DNA of 37,111 nucleotides from Polaromonas sp. A23 (GCF_002001015.1 NZ_MUNO01000021.1:1-37111); one strand, 5' to 3'; shown: positions 1 to 8,567, numbered from the stretch's first letter. Program-made: numbers and translations. Notes: a model not told the origin generated them from the letters alone.

Positions 1-1
1 A

Positions 2-127
2 GGCGATAACGTGTCGATCACCGTCAAGCTGATCAACCCGATCGCCATGGAAGAAGGTCTGCGTTTCGCCATCCGCGAAGGCGGCAAGACCGTCGGCGCC
101 GGTGTTGTGGCCAAGATCATTGCGTAA
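2..127 (+). CDS. tufA: Elongation factor Tu, C-terminal end (partial)
   Basis: The first 42 codons in frame, ending in TAA, encode the last part of EF-Tu domain 3. The conserved stretches [20 protein letters not shown] and [10 protein letters not shown] are followed by the terminal [10 protein letters not shown], which matches the family C-terminus. EF-Tu is the GTPase that delivers aminoacyl-tRNA to the ribosome. The 5' part lies outside the window. It sits 25 nt upstream of rpsJ, the usual tuf-rpsJ arrangement in betaproteobacteria, so the two are probably co-transcribed. Identity is near certain; which tuf copy this is cannot be told from the fragment, and tufA is assigned from context. 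Confidence 0.96.
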   Translation, partial: GDNVSITVKLINPIAMEEGLRFAIREGGKTVGAGVVAKIIA

Positions 128-152
128 TTCCGCAATACCTTAAGGAATTACC

Positions 153-467
153 ATGGCCACCAAGCAAAAAATCCGCATTCGCCTCAAAGCGTTTGACTAC
201 AAGCTGATCGACCAGTCGGCAGCTGAAATCGTTGATACCGCCAAGCGCACCGGCGCGATTGTCAAGGGCCCCGTGCCCCTGCCGACCCGCATGAAGCGTT
301 TTGACATCCTGCGTTCGCCCCACGTCAACAAGACGAGCCGCGACCAGCTGGAAATCCGTACGCACCAGCGCCTGATGGACATCGTTGACCCGACGGACAA
401 AACCGTTGACGCGTTGATGAAGCTCGACTTGCCCGCCGGTGTGGACGTCGAAATCAAGCTGCAGTAA
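153..467 (+). CDS. rpsJ: 30S ribosomal protein S10
   Basis: The product is 104 aa, the usual length for S10 (NusE), a small-subunit head protein that also binds NusB during antitermination. The N-terminal [11 protein letters not shown] and the central [19 protein letters not shown] loop are diagnostic. The start is set by an AAGGA ribosome-binding site 7 nt before the ATG. It lies between tufA and a 205-nt gap that carries a separate promoter for rplC, so rpsJ is probably expressed mainly with tuf. Nothing in the protein is unusual. Confidence 0.98.
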   Translation: MATKQKIRIRLKAFDYKLIDQSAAEIVDTAKRTGAIVKGPVPLPTRMKRFDILRSPHVNKTSRDQLEIRTHQRLMDIVDPTDKTVDALMKLDLPAGVDVEIKLQ

Positions 468-521
468 GAAGAAATCGGGGTTTTGGCGAAAGCCCAAGCC
501 TCAAAAAAACCAGGATTTAAC

Positions 522-548
522 GCGGATTTGCCAATGCGGCAAGTCCGC
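522..548. promoter_or_regulatory. Inverted repeat overlapping the rplC promoter -35 box
   Basis: Two 11-nt arms (522-532 and 538-548) pair completely, with one G-T wobble, around a 5-nt loop. The left arm contains the first five bases of the -35 box, and the right arm fills most of the spacer up to 2 nt before the -10 box. A binding protein here would block or position RNA polymerase. As RNA, in read-through transcripts from tufA-rpsJ, it would form a strong hairpin, but no T-run follows it. A chance origin cannot be excluded. Confidence 0.6.
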
Positions 549-556
549 GCTATACT
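528..556 (+). promoter_or_regulatory. Sigma-70 promoter for the rplC-rpsQ operon
   Basis: A -35 box TTGCCA (528-533) and a -10 box TATACT (551-556) are separated by exactly 17 nt, close to the sigma-70 consensus. A transcript would start near 562-564, leaving a leader of about 110 nt before the rplC ATG at 673. This explains the unusually long gap between rpsJ and rplC, and suggests that the ten downstream ribosomal genes have their own promoter rather than depending on tufA-rpsJ read-through. Confidence 0.75.
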
Positions 557-562
557 CTTGGG

Positions 563-602
563 CTATCCTGAACATGCATTGCATGGGTTGGATAGTTTTA
601 TT
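563..602 (+). promoter_or_regulatory. Hairpin with T-run in the rplC leader (possible attenuator)
   Basis: CTATCC (563-568) pairs with GGATAG (590-595). Inside, ATGC (574-577) pairs with GCAT (581-584), with AAC facing GTT between them. The stem is followed at once by TTTTATT. This is the form of an intrinsic terminator placed at the predicted 5' end of the rplC transcript. It could end read-through from rpsJ, act as an attenuator for ribosomal-protein feedback, or protect the 5' end. It does not resemble the S10 leader of E. coli as far as I can judge. Confidence 0.5.
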
Positions 603-672
603 AACAGTCTTTCACATCAAAACGTCTGCGGCCAATTGAAGTCGCAGCGGTGGAAGTTACGGAGAAAAAAGC

Positions 673-1356
673 ATGAGTCTGAGCAACTCCCTCGGGTTGC
701 TGGGCCGCAAGGTGGGCATGATGCGTCTGTTCACTGATGATGGGGATACCGTTCCTGTCACAGTGGTAGATGTGTCTAACAACCGCGTGACCCAGGTGAA
801 AACCCAAGCAAACGACGGCTACGATGCCCTTCAAGTGGCATTTGGTGCGCGCAAAGCGTCGCGCATCACCAAGCCGGCTGCTGGCCACCTTGCGAAAGCA
901 GGCGTTGAAGCCGGTGAAATCCTGAAAGAATTCCGCGTGACGGCTGACGTCGCAGGCAAATATGCCGCTGGTGCAGTTGTGCCCGCCGCTGAAGTGTTTG
1001 CGGTTGGCCAAAAGGTGGACGTGCAGGGTACTTCCATTGGTAAAGGCTTTGCCGGCACCATCAAGCGTCACAAGATGAGCTCGCAGCGCGCGTCGCACGG
1101 TAACAGCCGTTCGCACAACGTTCCCGGCTCAATCGGTATGGCGCAGGATCCCGGTCGCGTGTTTCCAGGTAAACGCATGACGGGTCACCTCGGTGATGTC
1201 ACCAAGACCACGCAAAACCTCGACATCGTGCGCATTGACGAAGCCCGTCAACTGCTGATGATCCGCGGTGCTGTGCCTGGTTCCAAAGGCGGTTTTGTCA
1301 CGGTTCGTGCCGCGATCAAAGCCAAACCAGTAGCAGCTGCCAAAGGAGCGAACTGA
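673..1356 (+). CDS. rplC: 50S ribosomal protein L3
   Basis: The product is 227 aa. L3 is an early-assembly protein of the large subunit that reaches toward the peptidyl-transferase centre. The N-terminal [12 protein letters not shown] and the central [19 protein letters not shown] loop, followed by [15 protein letters not shown], are diagnostic. ACGGAG just upstream is the ribosome-binding site. It is the first gene after the promoter at 528-556 and its TGA overlaps the rplD ATG by 1 nt, indicating translational coupling. It is slightly longer than the E. coli protein (209 aa), with an Ala-rich C-terminus, which is ordinary for this group. Confidence 0.98.
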   Translation: MSLSNSLGLLGRKVGMMRLFTDDGDTVPVTVVDVSNNRVTQVKTQANDGYDALQVAFGARKASRITKPAAGHLAKAGVEAGEILKEFRVTADVAGKYAAGAVVPAAEVFAVGQKVDVQGTSIGKGFAGTIKRHKMSSQRASHGNSRSHNVPGSIGMAQDPGRVFPGKRMTGHLGDVTKTTQNLDIVRIDEARQLLMIRGAVPGSKGGFVTVRAAIKAKPVAAAKGAN

Positions 1357-1976
1357 TGCAGGTCGAACTCCTGAATGACCAGGGTCTGGCTTCGTCCAAA
1401 GTGGACGTGCCCGATACCGTGTTTGGTCGCGAATACAACGAAAGCCTGATTCACCAGGTGGTCGTGGCCTTCCAGGCCAATGCCCGCCAGGGAACCCGTG
1501 CCCAGAAAGACCGTGAGCAAGTCAAGCACTCAACCAAGAAGCCTTTTAAACAAAAGGGCACTGGCCGCGCTCGCGCTGGTATGACTTCTTCCCCGCTGTG
1601 GCGCGGAGGCGGTCGTATTTTCCCGAACATGCCTGACGAAAACTTCACGCAGAAAATCAACAAGAAGATGTACCGCGCCGGTATGGCCTCCATCTTCTCC
1701 CAGCTGGCCCGTGAAGGCCGCCTGGCTGTGGTTGATTCTTTGACCGTGGACTCGCCCAAGACGAAAGTCCTGGCCGACAAGTTCAAGGCCATGAACCTCA
1801 AATCGGTGCTGGTCATCGCTGACGAGGTTGATGAAAACCTGTACCTGGCTTCACGCAATCTGGTGAACATTCTTGTGGTTGAACCCCGTTATGCGGACCC
1901 GCTGTCGCTGGTTCACTACAAAAAGGTTCTGGTCACCAAAGCCGCCATGGACAAACTCAAGGAGATGTTTGCATGA
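1356..1976 (+). CDS. rplD: 50S ribosomal protein L4
   Basis: The product is 206 aa. L4 lines the exit tunnel and, in gammaproteobacteria, represses the S10 operon by binding its leader RNA. The extended tunnel loop is recognisable by [10 protein letters not shown], then [12 protein letters not shown] and the [13 protein letters not shown] stretch. The gene overlaps rplC by 1 nt and rplW by 4 nt (ATGA), so it is translated in a coupled series. Whether L4 autoregulates here is unknown; the rplC leader has a hairpin that could take part. Confidence 0.98.
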   Translation: MQVELLNDQGLASSKVDVPDTVFGREYNESLIHQVVVAFQANARQGTRAQKDREQVKHSTKKPFKQKGTGRARAGMTSSPLWRGGGRIFPNMPDENFTQKINKKMYRAGMASIFSQLAREGRLAVVDSLTVDSPKTKVLADKFKAMNLKSVLVIADEVDENLYLASRNLVNILVVEPRYADPLSLVHYKKVLVTKAAMDKLKEMFA

Positions 1977-2299
1977 GCGCCGTGAACACCAAACCAAAAT
2001 TTGACGAAGGCCGCCTGATGCAGGTGCTGGTCGCTCCCATCGTGTCTGAAAAGGCAACCATGGTCGCGGACAAATCCAACGCCGTGCTGTTCAAGGTCCT
2101 GCAAGACGCTACCAAACCTGAAATCAAGGCCGCTGTGGAATTGATGTTCAAGGTAGACGTCAAGGCCGTTTCTGTACTCAACCAAAAAGGCAAAACCAAG
2201 CGTTTTGGCAAATCCACTGGCCGTCGGGACAACATCCGTAAAGCCTATGTGACGCTGAAGCCTGGCCAAGAGCTGAACATCGGTGGGGAGGCTGCGTAA
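1973..2299 (+). CDS. rplW: 50S ribosomal protein L23
   Basis: The product is 108 aa. L23 sits at the tunnel exit and docks trigger factor and SRP. The motif [12 protein letters not shown] near the N-terminus and [20 protein letters not shown] in the C-terminal half identify it. The start ATG overlaps the rplD stop by 4 nt and the gene ends 2 nt before rplB. The N-terminus (about 14 residues before the conserved core) is somewhat longer than in E. coli. Confidence 0.97.
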   Translation: MSAVNTKPKFDEGRLMQVLVAPIVSEKATMVADKSNAVLFKVLQDATKPEIKAAVELMFKVDVKAVSVLNQKGKTKRFGKSTGRRDNIRKAYVTLKPGQELNIGGEAA

Positions 2300-2301
2300 T
2301 C

Positions 2302-3126
<825 letters not shown>

Positions 3127-3135
3127 GGCCAGGAA

Positions 3136-3414
3136 ATGACACGTTCACTCAAAAAAGGTCCCTTTGTCGACCAGCACCTGGTAGCCAAGGCTGATAAAGC
3201 CGTTACCAACAAAGACAAAAAGCCGATCAAGACCTGGTCGCGCCGCTCCATGATCCTGCCCGAGTTCATCGGTCTGACCATCGCCGTGCACAACGGCAAG
3301 CAGCACGTCCCCGTCTACATCACCGATCAAATGGTTGGCCACAAGCTGGGCGAGTTCGCACTCACCCGGACTTTCAAAGGTCATCCGGCTGACAAAAAAG
3401 TTGTGAGAAAGTAA
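3136..3414 (+). CDS. rpsS: 30S ribosomal protein S19
   Basis: The product is 92 aa. S19 forms a complex with S13 in the head of the small subunit and contacts the A-site tRNA. The N-terminal [11 protein letters not shown] and the C-terminal half [16 protein letters not shown] are typical. An AGGAAATG start context gives the ribosome-binding site, and the gene is 9 nt from rplB and 9 nt from rplV. Length and motifs are standard. Confidence 0.98.
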   Translation: MTRSLKKGPFVDQHLVAKADKAVTNKDKKPIKTWSRRSMILPEFIGLTIAVHNGKQHVPVYITDQMVGHKLGEFALTRTFKGHPADKKVVRK

Positions 3415-3423
3415 GGAAAGACC

Positions 3424-3753
3424 ATGGAAACACGTGCAACCCTCCGGGGCGTTCGTCTGTCGGTCGACAAAGGCCGTCTGGTCGCTGACCTGATCCGCGG
3501 TAAAAAAGTGGATCAAGCGCTCAACATCCTGAACTTCACGCAGAAAAAAGCTGCGGGGATCATCAAGAAGGTGGTCGAGTCGGCTATTGCCAACGCAGAA
3601 CACAACGATGGCGCCGACATCGACGAACTGAAGGTGAAAACCATCTACGTCGAGCAAGGCACCACGCTCAAGCGTTTTTCGGCGCGCGCCAAGGGCCGCG
3701 GCAACCGTATCAGCAAGCCCACGTGCCATGTGTACGTTGTGGTTGGCAATTAA
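3424..3753 (+). CDS. rplV: 50S ribosomal protein L22
   Basis: The product is 109 aa. L22 extends a beta-hairpin into the exit tunnel, where macrolide-resistance mutations occur. The N-terminal helix ([19 protein letters not shown]) and the hairpin region ([20 protein letters not shown]) match the family. AAGGAAAG precedes the ATG. It is placed as expected between rpsS and rpsC. Confidence 0.98.
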   Translation: METRATLRGVRLSVDKGRLVADLIRGKKVDQALNILNFTQKKAAGIIKKVVESAIANAEHNDGADIDELKVKTIYVEQGTTLKRFSARAKGRGNRISKPTCHVYVVVGN

Positions 3754-3768
3754 GAAGGCAGACAGGAT

Positions 3769-4683
3769 ATGGGACAAAAAATCAACCCAACCGGGTTCCG
3801 CCTCGCCATCAGCCGTAACTGGTCCAGCCGCTGGTACGCGAGCAACAAAGACTTCGCCGGCATGCTGGCGGAAGACATCAAGGTTCGCGAGTACCTGAAA
3901 GCCAAGCTGAAGAACGCCGCAGTGTCGCGCGTTCTGATCGAGCGCCCCGCCAAGAATGCCCGCATCACAATTTACTCGGCACGTCCGGGCGTTGTGATCG
4001 GCAAAAAAGGCGAGGACATCGAGAACCTCAAGAAAGAACTGAGCCGCCAGCTGGGCGTGCCGGTCGCCGTGAACATCGAAGAAGTTCGCAAGCCTGAAAT
4101 TGATGCCAAGCTCATCGCTGACAGCATCACCCAGCAGCTTGAAAAACGTATCATGTTCCGCCGTGCGATGAAGCGCGCCATGCAAAACGCCATGCGTCTG
4201 GGTGCCCTGGGCATCAAGATCATGTCGTCCGGCCGCCTCAACGGCATTGAAATCGCTCGTTGCGAGTGGTACCGCGAAGGTCGCGTGCCCCTTCACACTC
4301 TGCGCGCCGACATCGACTACGGCACCTCTGAAGCCAAGACCACCTATGGTGTGATCGGCGTCAAGGTCTGGGTCTACAAGGGCGACACCCTGGGCCGTGG
4401 CGATTCGCCTGGCGCCCGCCTGGATGCCGCTCCGTCGGACGAAGAACGCAAGCCACGCGGCCCCCGCCGTGATGCACGTCCTGGTGACCGCACCGACCGT
4501 CCTGCTCCTCGTGGTGCCGCCCGCCCTGCGCGTGGCGCTGTGGGTGGCGTGAACACGGCCCCTGCGGATGGCAGCGACAAACCGGCTGAAGCTACCCCTG
4601 GTAGCGATGCCCCGAAAACCACCGTTAAGCGCGTCCGCAAAGCCGCGCCAGCTGCAGCAGCTGACGGTGCCAAGACCGAGTAA
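3769..4683 (+). CDS. rpsC: 30S ribosomal protein S3 with long C-terminal tail
   Basis: The product is 304 aa against 233 in E. coli. S3 lies at the mRNA entry tunnel and has helicase-like activity. The KH domain shows its GxxG loop as GKKG at residues 78-81, and the C-terminal domain runs to about residue 206 (VWVYKGD). From about 210 to the end there is a low-complexity tail rich in Pro, Arg, Ala and Thr, with a basic first half and an Ala/Pro/Asp second half. The tail reads as coding with normal codon use and no frameshift, so it is a true extension; similar tails occur in related genera as far as I recall. AGACAGGA precedes the ATG. Confidence 0.97.
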   Translation: MGQKINPTGFRLAISRNWSSRWYASNKDFAGMLAEDIKVREYLKAKLKNAAVSRVLIERPAKNARITIYSARPGVVIGKKGEDIENLKKELSRQLGVPVAVNIEEVRKPEIDAKLIADSITQQLEKRIMFRRAMKRAMQNAMRLGALGIKIMSSGRLNGIEIARCEWYREGRVPLHTLRADIDYGTSEAKTTYGVIGVKVWVYKGDTLGRGDSPGARLDAAPSDEERKPRGPRRDARPGDRTDRPAPRGAARPARGAVGGVNTAPADGSDKPAEATPGSDAPKTTVKRVRKAAPAAAADGAKTE

Positions 4684-4707
4684 TCGGTCTAACTACGGAG
4701 AATACAA

Positions 4708-5124
4708 ATGCTGCAACCCGCTCGCAGAAAATACCGCAAAGAGCAAAAAGGCCGCAACACCGGCATCGCCACACGAGGCAACTCAGTGGCGTTCGGTGAC
4801 TTCGGTCTGAAGTGTACCGACCGCGGTCGTCTCACTGCTCGTCAAATTGAAGCCGCACGCCGTGCGATTTCCCGTCACGTCAAACGTGGCGGCCGTATCT
4901 GGATCCGTGTCTTCCCGGACAAGCCGATTTCCCAAAAGCCTGCTGAAGTGCGTATGGGTAACGGTAAGGGTAACCCAGAGTACTACGTGGCTGAAATCCA
5001 GCCCGGCAAGATCGTCTTTGAAATCGTTGGCGTGCCTGAAGAACTGGCCCGCGAAGCGTTCCGCCTGGCTTCTGCCAAGCTGCCGCTGCGCACCACGTTT
5101 GTCAGCCGCATGATTGGCCAGTAA
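4708..5124 (+). CDS. rplP: 50S ribosomal protein L16
   Basis: The product is 138 aa, typical for L16, which organises the A-site tRNA region of the large subunit. It starts [15 protein letters not shown] and contains [12 protein letters not shown] and the [12 protein letters not shown] segment. The C-terminal [15 protein letters not shown] is the standard helix. ACGGAG precedes the ATG. It follows rpsC by 24 nt and precedes rpmC by 12 nt. Confidence 0.98.
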   Translation: MLQPARRKYRKEQKGRNTGIATRGNSVAFGDFGLKCTDRGRLTARQIEAARRAISRHVKRGGRIWIRVFPDKPISQKPAEVRMGNGKGNPEYYVAEIQPGKIVFEIVGVPEELAREAFRLASAKLPLRTTFVSRMIGQ

Positions 5125-5136
5125 GGGGAAATGACC

Positions 5137-5343
5137 ATGACCAAATCTACTGAATTGCGCCAAAAAGACGTTGCCAGCCTGCAAAACGAAGTCAAAGAGC
5201 TGCAAAAAGCCCACTTTGGCCTGCGCATGCAAAAAGCCACGCAACAACTCACCAACACCGCCACGCTGCGTTCTGCGCGCCGTGACATCGCTCGTGCCAA
5301 AACCATTCTGGCCGAGACCATCGTCAAGCAAGGAGCGAAATAA
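5137..5343 (+). CDS. rpmC: 50S ribosomal protein L29
   Basis: The product is 68 aa. L29 sits at the tunnel exit next to L23. The start is taken at the second ATG (5137), because the ribosome-binding site AAGGGGA (5123-5129) is 7 nt from it but only 1 nt from the ATG at 5131, which would add two residues. The helical motif [20 protein letters not shown] and the C-terminal [11 protein letters not shown] are characteristic. Its TAA shares one base with the rpsQ ATG. Confidence 0.95.
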   Translation: MTKSTELRQKDVASLQNEVKELQKAHFGLRMQKATQQLTNTATLRSARRDIARAKTILAETIVKQGAK

Positions 5344-5612
5344 TGACGGAAGCTAAAAAATCCCTCAAGCGCACCCTGGTTGGCCGTGTGGTCAGCGACA
5401 AGCGCGCGAAAACAGTGACCGTGCTGGTCGAGCGTCGTGTCAAGCACGAGCTCTACGGCAAGATCGTGTCCCTGTCGAGCAAGTACCACGCCCATGACGA
5501 AAAGGGTGAGTACAAGACCGGCGACCTGATCGAGATCACCGAGAGCCGCCCGATTTCCAAGACCAAGAACTGGGTTGTGACCAAGTTGCTGGAAAAGGCT
5601 GCGATCGTCTAA
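5343..5612 (+). CDS. rpsQ: 30S ribosomal protein S17
   Basis: The product is 89 aa. S17 is a primary 16S rRNA binder with an OB fold. [20 protein letters not shown] at the N-terminus and [18 protein letters not shown] in the second half are typical. It overlaps rpmC by 1 nt and is the last gene of the operon: a strong terminator follows 26 nt later, and the usual next genes, rplN-rplX-rplE, do not appear anywhere in the window. Confidence 0.98.
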   Translation: MTEAKKSLKRTLVGRVVSDKRAKTVTVLVERRVKHELYGKIVSLSSKYHAHDEKGEYKTGDLIEITESRPISKTKNWVVTKLLEKAAIV

Positions 5613-5637
5613 GTCTTGCAGGTCCAGACCTCAAGTC

Positions 5638-5668
5638 AAAAAACGGCTCACGATGTGGGCCGTTTTTG
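5638..5668 (+). terminator. Intrinsic terminator of the S10 operon
   Basis: AAAAACGGCTCA (from about 5638) pairs with TGGGCCGTTTTT (5656-5667) around the loop CGATG, giving a 12-bp stem with one mismatch or wobble, and the stem ends in a T-run. It lies 26 nt after the rpsQ stop. The A-run on the left side makes it potentially active in both directions. Confidence 0.9.
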
Positions 5669-5751
5669 TTTCCGGCTTCTGCCGCCCTTTGTCAGTCACC
5701 GCGATGTCCTTCGGGGCTTTGTCCGGCTGGCGCACGATTTTTCCGGAATCG

Positions 5752-5777
5752 TTGAAAATGGCGCCTGACCTTTTCAA
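5752..5777 (+). promoter_or_regulatory. Inverted repeat upstream of the peroxiredoxin gene
   Basis: TTGAAAA (5752-5758) and TTTTCAA (5771-5777) are perfect 7-nt arms separated by 12 nt, ending 33 nt before the peroxiredoxin ATG. It could be an operator or a 5'-UTR stem. It does not match the OxyR consensus that I know. No clear sigma-70 boxes were found around it. Confidence 0.35.
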
Positions 5778-5810
5778 ACCCCATCTTCAAACTCACCCCC
5801 AGGAGACACC

Positions 5811-6317
5811 ATGATCAAAGTAGGCGACACCCTTCCCCCGGCAACGCTGATGGAATTTTCAGAAGTTGAGGGCAACGGCTGCAGCATCGGCCCCAACCCT
5901 GTCGATGTCACCAAGGCTTCGACCGGCAAAACCATTGCGTTGTTCGGATTGCCGGGCGCTTACACGCCGACCTGTTCCGCCAAACATGTGCCTGGCTATG
6001 TCGAGAAGTTTGATGAACTCAAGTCGGCCGGGGTTGACGAAATCTGGTGCGTCAGTGTCAACGACGCGTTTGTCATGGGCGCCTGGGCGCGTGACCAGAA
6101 AACCGGTACCAAGGTTCGTATGCTGGCTGATGGCAGTGCCGACTTTGCCAAGGCCACCGGTTTGACGCTGGACCTGACCGCGCGCGGCATGGGTGTGCGC
6201 AGCAACCGTTACTCGATGCTGGTCAAGGACGGCAAGGTCGCGTCCTTGAACGTCGAAGGCCCTGGAAAATTCGAGGTCAGCGACGCCGCCACATTGCTGG
6301 CCCAAGCCAAGGCGTAA
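5811..6317 (+). CDS. Peroxiredoxin, Prx5-type
   Basis: The product is 168 aa. It should reduce hydrogen peroxide and organic peroxides in the cytosol with a glutathione/glutaredoxin- or thioredoxin-type donor. The peroxidatic motif GLPGAYTPTC places the catalytic Cys at residue 55, the PxxxTxxC pattern of the Prx5 group. The Arg of the active site is probably in GMGVRSNRYS near residue 127. A second Cys at 80 is a possible resolving residue, but many Prx5 proteins are one-Cys. AGGAG (5801-5805) sets the start. It is a single-gene unit between two terminators, with an inverted repeat upstream. Confidence 0.92.
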   Translation: MIKVGDTLPPATLMEFSEVEGNGCSIGPNPVDVTKASTGKTIALFGLPGAYTPTCSAKHVPGYVEKFDELKSAGVDEIWCVSVNDAFVMGAWARDQKTGTKVRMLADGSADFAKATGLTLDLTARGMGVRSNRYSMLVKDGKVASLNVEGPGKFEVSDAATLLAQAKA

Positions 6318-6338
6318 GCGCTCACTCGGGTTCCATCT

Positions 6339-6375
6339 AAAAAGCCGCTGTCTCGCAAGACGGCGGTTTTTTTTC
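6339..6375 (+). terminator. Intrinsic terminator after the peroxiredoxin gene
   Basis: AAGCCGCTGTCT pairs with AGACGGCGGTTT across the loop CGCA, with two G-T wobbles, followed by eight T. It lies about 22 nt after the stop codon and should end the single-gene transcript. Confidence 0.88.
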
Positions 6376-6427
6376 GCGCAGAGCCCATTCCTGTCCAAGG
6401 GGGCGTGCATCCATCGTTTGCAAAGGT

Positions 6428-6480
6428 GCTATCAAAAAAATAGCTGCTTACGCCCGAATCATAAGGGCTAGGCGCCACTT
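6428..6480 (+). repeat. Short dispersed intergenic repeat, copy 1
   Basis: The pattern is GCTAT...(A/T-rich)...TAGCTGCTTACGCCCG, then a few bases, then AAGGGCTAGGCGCC and a T-run. The same order of blocks returns at 15778, 36093 and, inverted, at 19982, with fragments near 30277 and 36225. GCTAT and ATAGC can pair as a small hairpin. It abuts the stop codon of the minus-strand acetyltransferase gene. I associate this element with Comamonadaceae genomes. Confidence 0.75.
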
Positions 6481-6978
6481 TTATTCAAGATCTACCTTCA
6501 GGTAGTGAGCGCCAGCTATCGGGTTATGGTAGTAAGGCGGTATATTTTTGAAGCCCAGGTCTTCGTACAAGGCGCGCGCGGCCTCCATGTCGTTGAGGGT
6601 GTCGAGCAGCAAACTGCGATAGCCGGCAACCCGCGCAGCATCGAGCACTGCTTCGGCCAGCTGCCGCCCCAGGCCCAGGCGCCGAAATCCGTTGCGCACA
6701 TAAAGGCGTTTCATTTCACAGGCGTTCGGGTAGTCCACCGTATCCAGTGGACGCATGGCGCAGCATCCCGCTATTTCGCCGTCCACCAGGGCAAGAAGCA
6801 GGCAGCCCTGCGGCGGGGCATAGTCGCCAGGCAAGCTGTCCAGCTCGGCATCAAAATTTTGAAAACACAGGTCAACACCAAGCTGTTCGGCGTACTCGCG
6901 AAAGACCAGTCGGGTAGCCGCCAGCTGTGCCGGGGTGCTCGGCGTGATGAACTCGATCGTGGGAATGGTGACAGACAT
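6481..6978 (-). CDS. GNAT family N-acetyltransferase
   Basis: The product is 165 aa from the ATG at 6978 (MSVTIPTIEF); an upstream ATG would add ten residues without better support. It has the Gcn5-related fold: a beta-bulge region ending in CEMKRLYVRNGFRRLGLGRQ, where RRLGLGR is the Q/R-x-x-G-x-G/A acetyl-CoA loop, followed by helix 3, and a C-terminal ALYEDLGFKNIPPYYHNP, the usual end of small-molecule acetyltransferases. The substrate is unknown. It is monocistronic and convergent with the peroxiredoxin gene. Confidence 0.88.
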   Translation of the reverse strand: MSVTIPTIEFITPSTPAQLAATRLVFREYAEQLGVDLCFQNFDAELDSLPGDYAPPQGCLLLALVDGEIAGCCAMRPLDTVDYPNACEMKRLYVRNGFRRLGLGRQLAEAVLDAARVAGYRSLLLDTLNDMEAARALYEDLGFKNIPPYYHNPIAGAHYLKVDLE

Positions 6979-7056
6979 GGCAGAAATCCGAACCCAGTGT
7001 ATCGGCATTTATTTCCCGACCTGGCCGGGGCGTGCCTGCTTGGTGTTACAGCCTGT

Positions 7057-7737
7057 TCAGAAGGCTGGCGCTGCCAGGCTGCTCAACCAGTAAACTGCGG
7101 CCGCACAGGCCCCCAGCACTATCAGTGCAGACAGGCGGGAGACCGTGTCGTCCCGCGAAGCGGGCATGGCGGTAACCAGATGCTTGTCGCCGTGCAGCAT
7201 GGCGTGCACCAGATTGTGTTTGCGCCAGAGATAGAAAACGATGGCCAGGATGTGCAGCACGACAAGGCCCAGGAGAACCCACTTGCCGATGTTCTTGTGG
7301 TAGTTGGTCGCCAGGCTGACCGCGCTGTTCGAGACAAAACGCGTGAGCGGCCCGCTGAAGGCAATTTCATCGTCGCTGAACAGGCCGGTTCCGGCCTGGG
7401 CCAGCAGAAAACCCAGCATGGCAAATACCGAGCCTGCGCCTATGGGGCTGTGGCCCACGCCGTGCTCCGGTTTACCTCGGCCCTTGAGGTAGTTGATGAC
7501 ACTCTGCGGCGAATAAATGAATGCACCAAAACGGGACCACCGCCCACCTACCAAACCCCATACCACCCGAAACAGCAGAAGGGTCAACACCGAGTAGCCG
7601 AAGCGAAAGTGCCAGACCATGGCATTGCCGCCCACCGTACCGGTGATCGCCAGCCCGATGACGCCTGCGACCAGGGCCCAGTGGAAGATCCGTGTGGGCA
7701 AATCCCAGACGCGAACCTTGTGGATGGGTGAATTCAT
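7057..7737 (-). CDS. Cytochrome b561 family membrane protein
   Basis: The product is 226 aa with the start at ATG 7737, supported by GAGGGAG 6 nt upstream. It has four to five membrane spans: about residues 18-40, 45-65, 105-125, 150-172 and a C-terminal span near 200-220. Haem-ligand candidates are the His residues in RIFHWALV, MVWHFRFGY, YHKNIGKW and LVVLHI, the layout of the bacterial di-haem b561 family. It would carry electrons between the quinone pool and a periplasmic c-type cytochrome. It is divergent from the cytochrome c' gene across a 216-nt gap, so the two may form a redox pair. Confidence 0.9.
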   Translation of the reverse strand: MNSPIHKVRVWDLPTRIFHWALVAGVIGLAITGTVGGNAMVWHFRFGYSVLTLLLFRVVWGLVGGRWSRFGAFIYSPQSVINYLKGRGKPEHGVGHSPIGAGSVFAMLGFLLAQAGTGLFSDDEIAFSGPLTRFVSNSAVSLATNYHKNIGKWVLLGLVVLHILAIVFYLWRKHNLVHAMLHGDKHLVTAMPASRDDTVSRLSALIVLGACAAAVYWLSSLAAPAF

Positions 7738-7953
7738 GTGGACTCCCTCTTTTTGTGCGATTTGATGGTCATGCGGCCATGGTATGTTTCGTGCGATTGC
7801 ATCAATGCCCGGCAGACCTTTCACTTGGTGCTTACCCTAGTGCATAAGTTCCAGAGGAACTTTGTTTCAAGGGCGGAGCTCATTGGAAGGCAGTCTATCG
7901 GGAAGTACTGCCAATCGTCAGAACAATCAGCAAGTAAAACCACGAGGAAAAAA

Positions 7954-8406
7954 ATGAAAATTTTCGCCTGCATAGCCACCGCAGCTGCCCTGCTCGCCTT
8001 GTCCGCGCCAGCTTCCGCCCAGTTTGCCAAACCCGAAGACGCGATCAAGTACCGCCAAAGTGCGCTGTTCGTGATGGGTCAACATTTCGGACGTATCGGC
8101 GCCATGCAGGCAGGCCGCGTTCCTTTCGACGCCAAGGTGGCAGCCGACAACGCCGAGATCGTCGCTGAAATGGCCAAACTTCCCTGGGCTGGTTTTGGTC
8201 CCAACACTGACAAAGGCACTACCAAGGCCAAGCCTGAAATCTGGACCGAGCAGGCCAAGTTCAAGGAAGGCAACGAAAAGCTGATGGCTGAAACCGCCAA
8301 GCTCGCGGCCGCCGCCAAAACCGGGAACCTTGACAGCCTGAAAACCGCTTTTGCCGCAACCGCCGGCACTTGCAAGGCTTGTCACGACGCATACAGGAAT
8401 CAGTAG
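7954..8406 (+). CDS. Cytochrome c' (class II c-type cytochrome)
   Basis: The product is 150 aa with a cleavable signal peptide (about residues 1-22, ending PASAQ), so it is periplasmic. The single haem motif CKACH is at 140-144, close to the C-terminus, which is the mark of the four-helix-bundle cytochromes c'. These bind NO and CO and are linked to nitrosative stress. CGAGGA precedes the ATG by 8 nt; the reading frame is open further upstream, but the signal peptide fixes this start. It is divergent from a cytochrome b561 gene, a common pairing for this family. Confidence 0.93.
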   Translation: MKIFACIATAAALLALSAPASAQFAKPEDAIKYRQSALFVMGQHFGRIGAMQAGRVPFDAKVAADNAEIVAEMAKLPWAGFGPNTDKGTTKAKPEIWTEQAKFKEGNEKLMAETAKLAAAAKTGNLDSLKTAFAATAGTCKACHDAYRNQ

Positions 8407-8560
8407 CCCCCTGTTGAAGCTCACTTCGTGTAGCTTCCTTTCCCCCTCAGGCGTAATAGGTTCACCCCTATCCAAGCTCACTTCGTGTAGCTTGTTTCCC
8501 CCTCGAGGGGGCGGCGCCTGCGGTCTGGCAAAGCCAGTCCCGCGGCCCCTGCTTAAAGGG
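8407..8560. repeat. GC-rich Comamonadaceae-type intergenic repeat, copy 1
   Basis: Two tandem partial units (around 8412-8450 and 8470-8500) share GCTCACTTCGTGTAGCTT and a CCCCCTC block. The second continues into CGGCGCCTGCGGTCTGGC, AAAGCCAG and CCGCGGCCCC. The same blocks occur at 14165-14390 and, inverted, at 34215-34310. CCCCCTCGAGGGGG is a palindrome. It fills the space between cytochrome c' and the terminator at 8568. Confidence 0.75.
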
Positions 8561-8567
8561 GGAAACA

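Noticed and set aside
3145..4296. Open frame of 383 codons on the minus strand opposite rpsS, rplV and rpsC
   Set aside because: It is antisense to three ribosomal protein genes; highly biased codons of such genes commonly leave long antisense frames.
6505..7731. Open frame of 408 codons on the plus strand across the acetyltransferase and cytochrome b561 genes
   Set aside because: It is antisense to two recognised genes and the gap between them; composition is that of a shadow frame.
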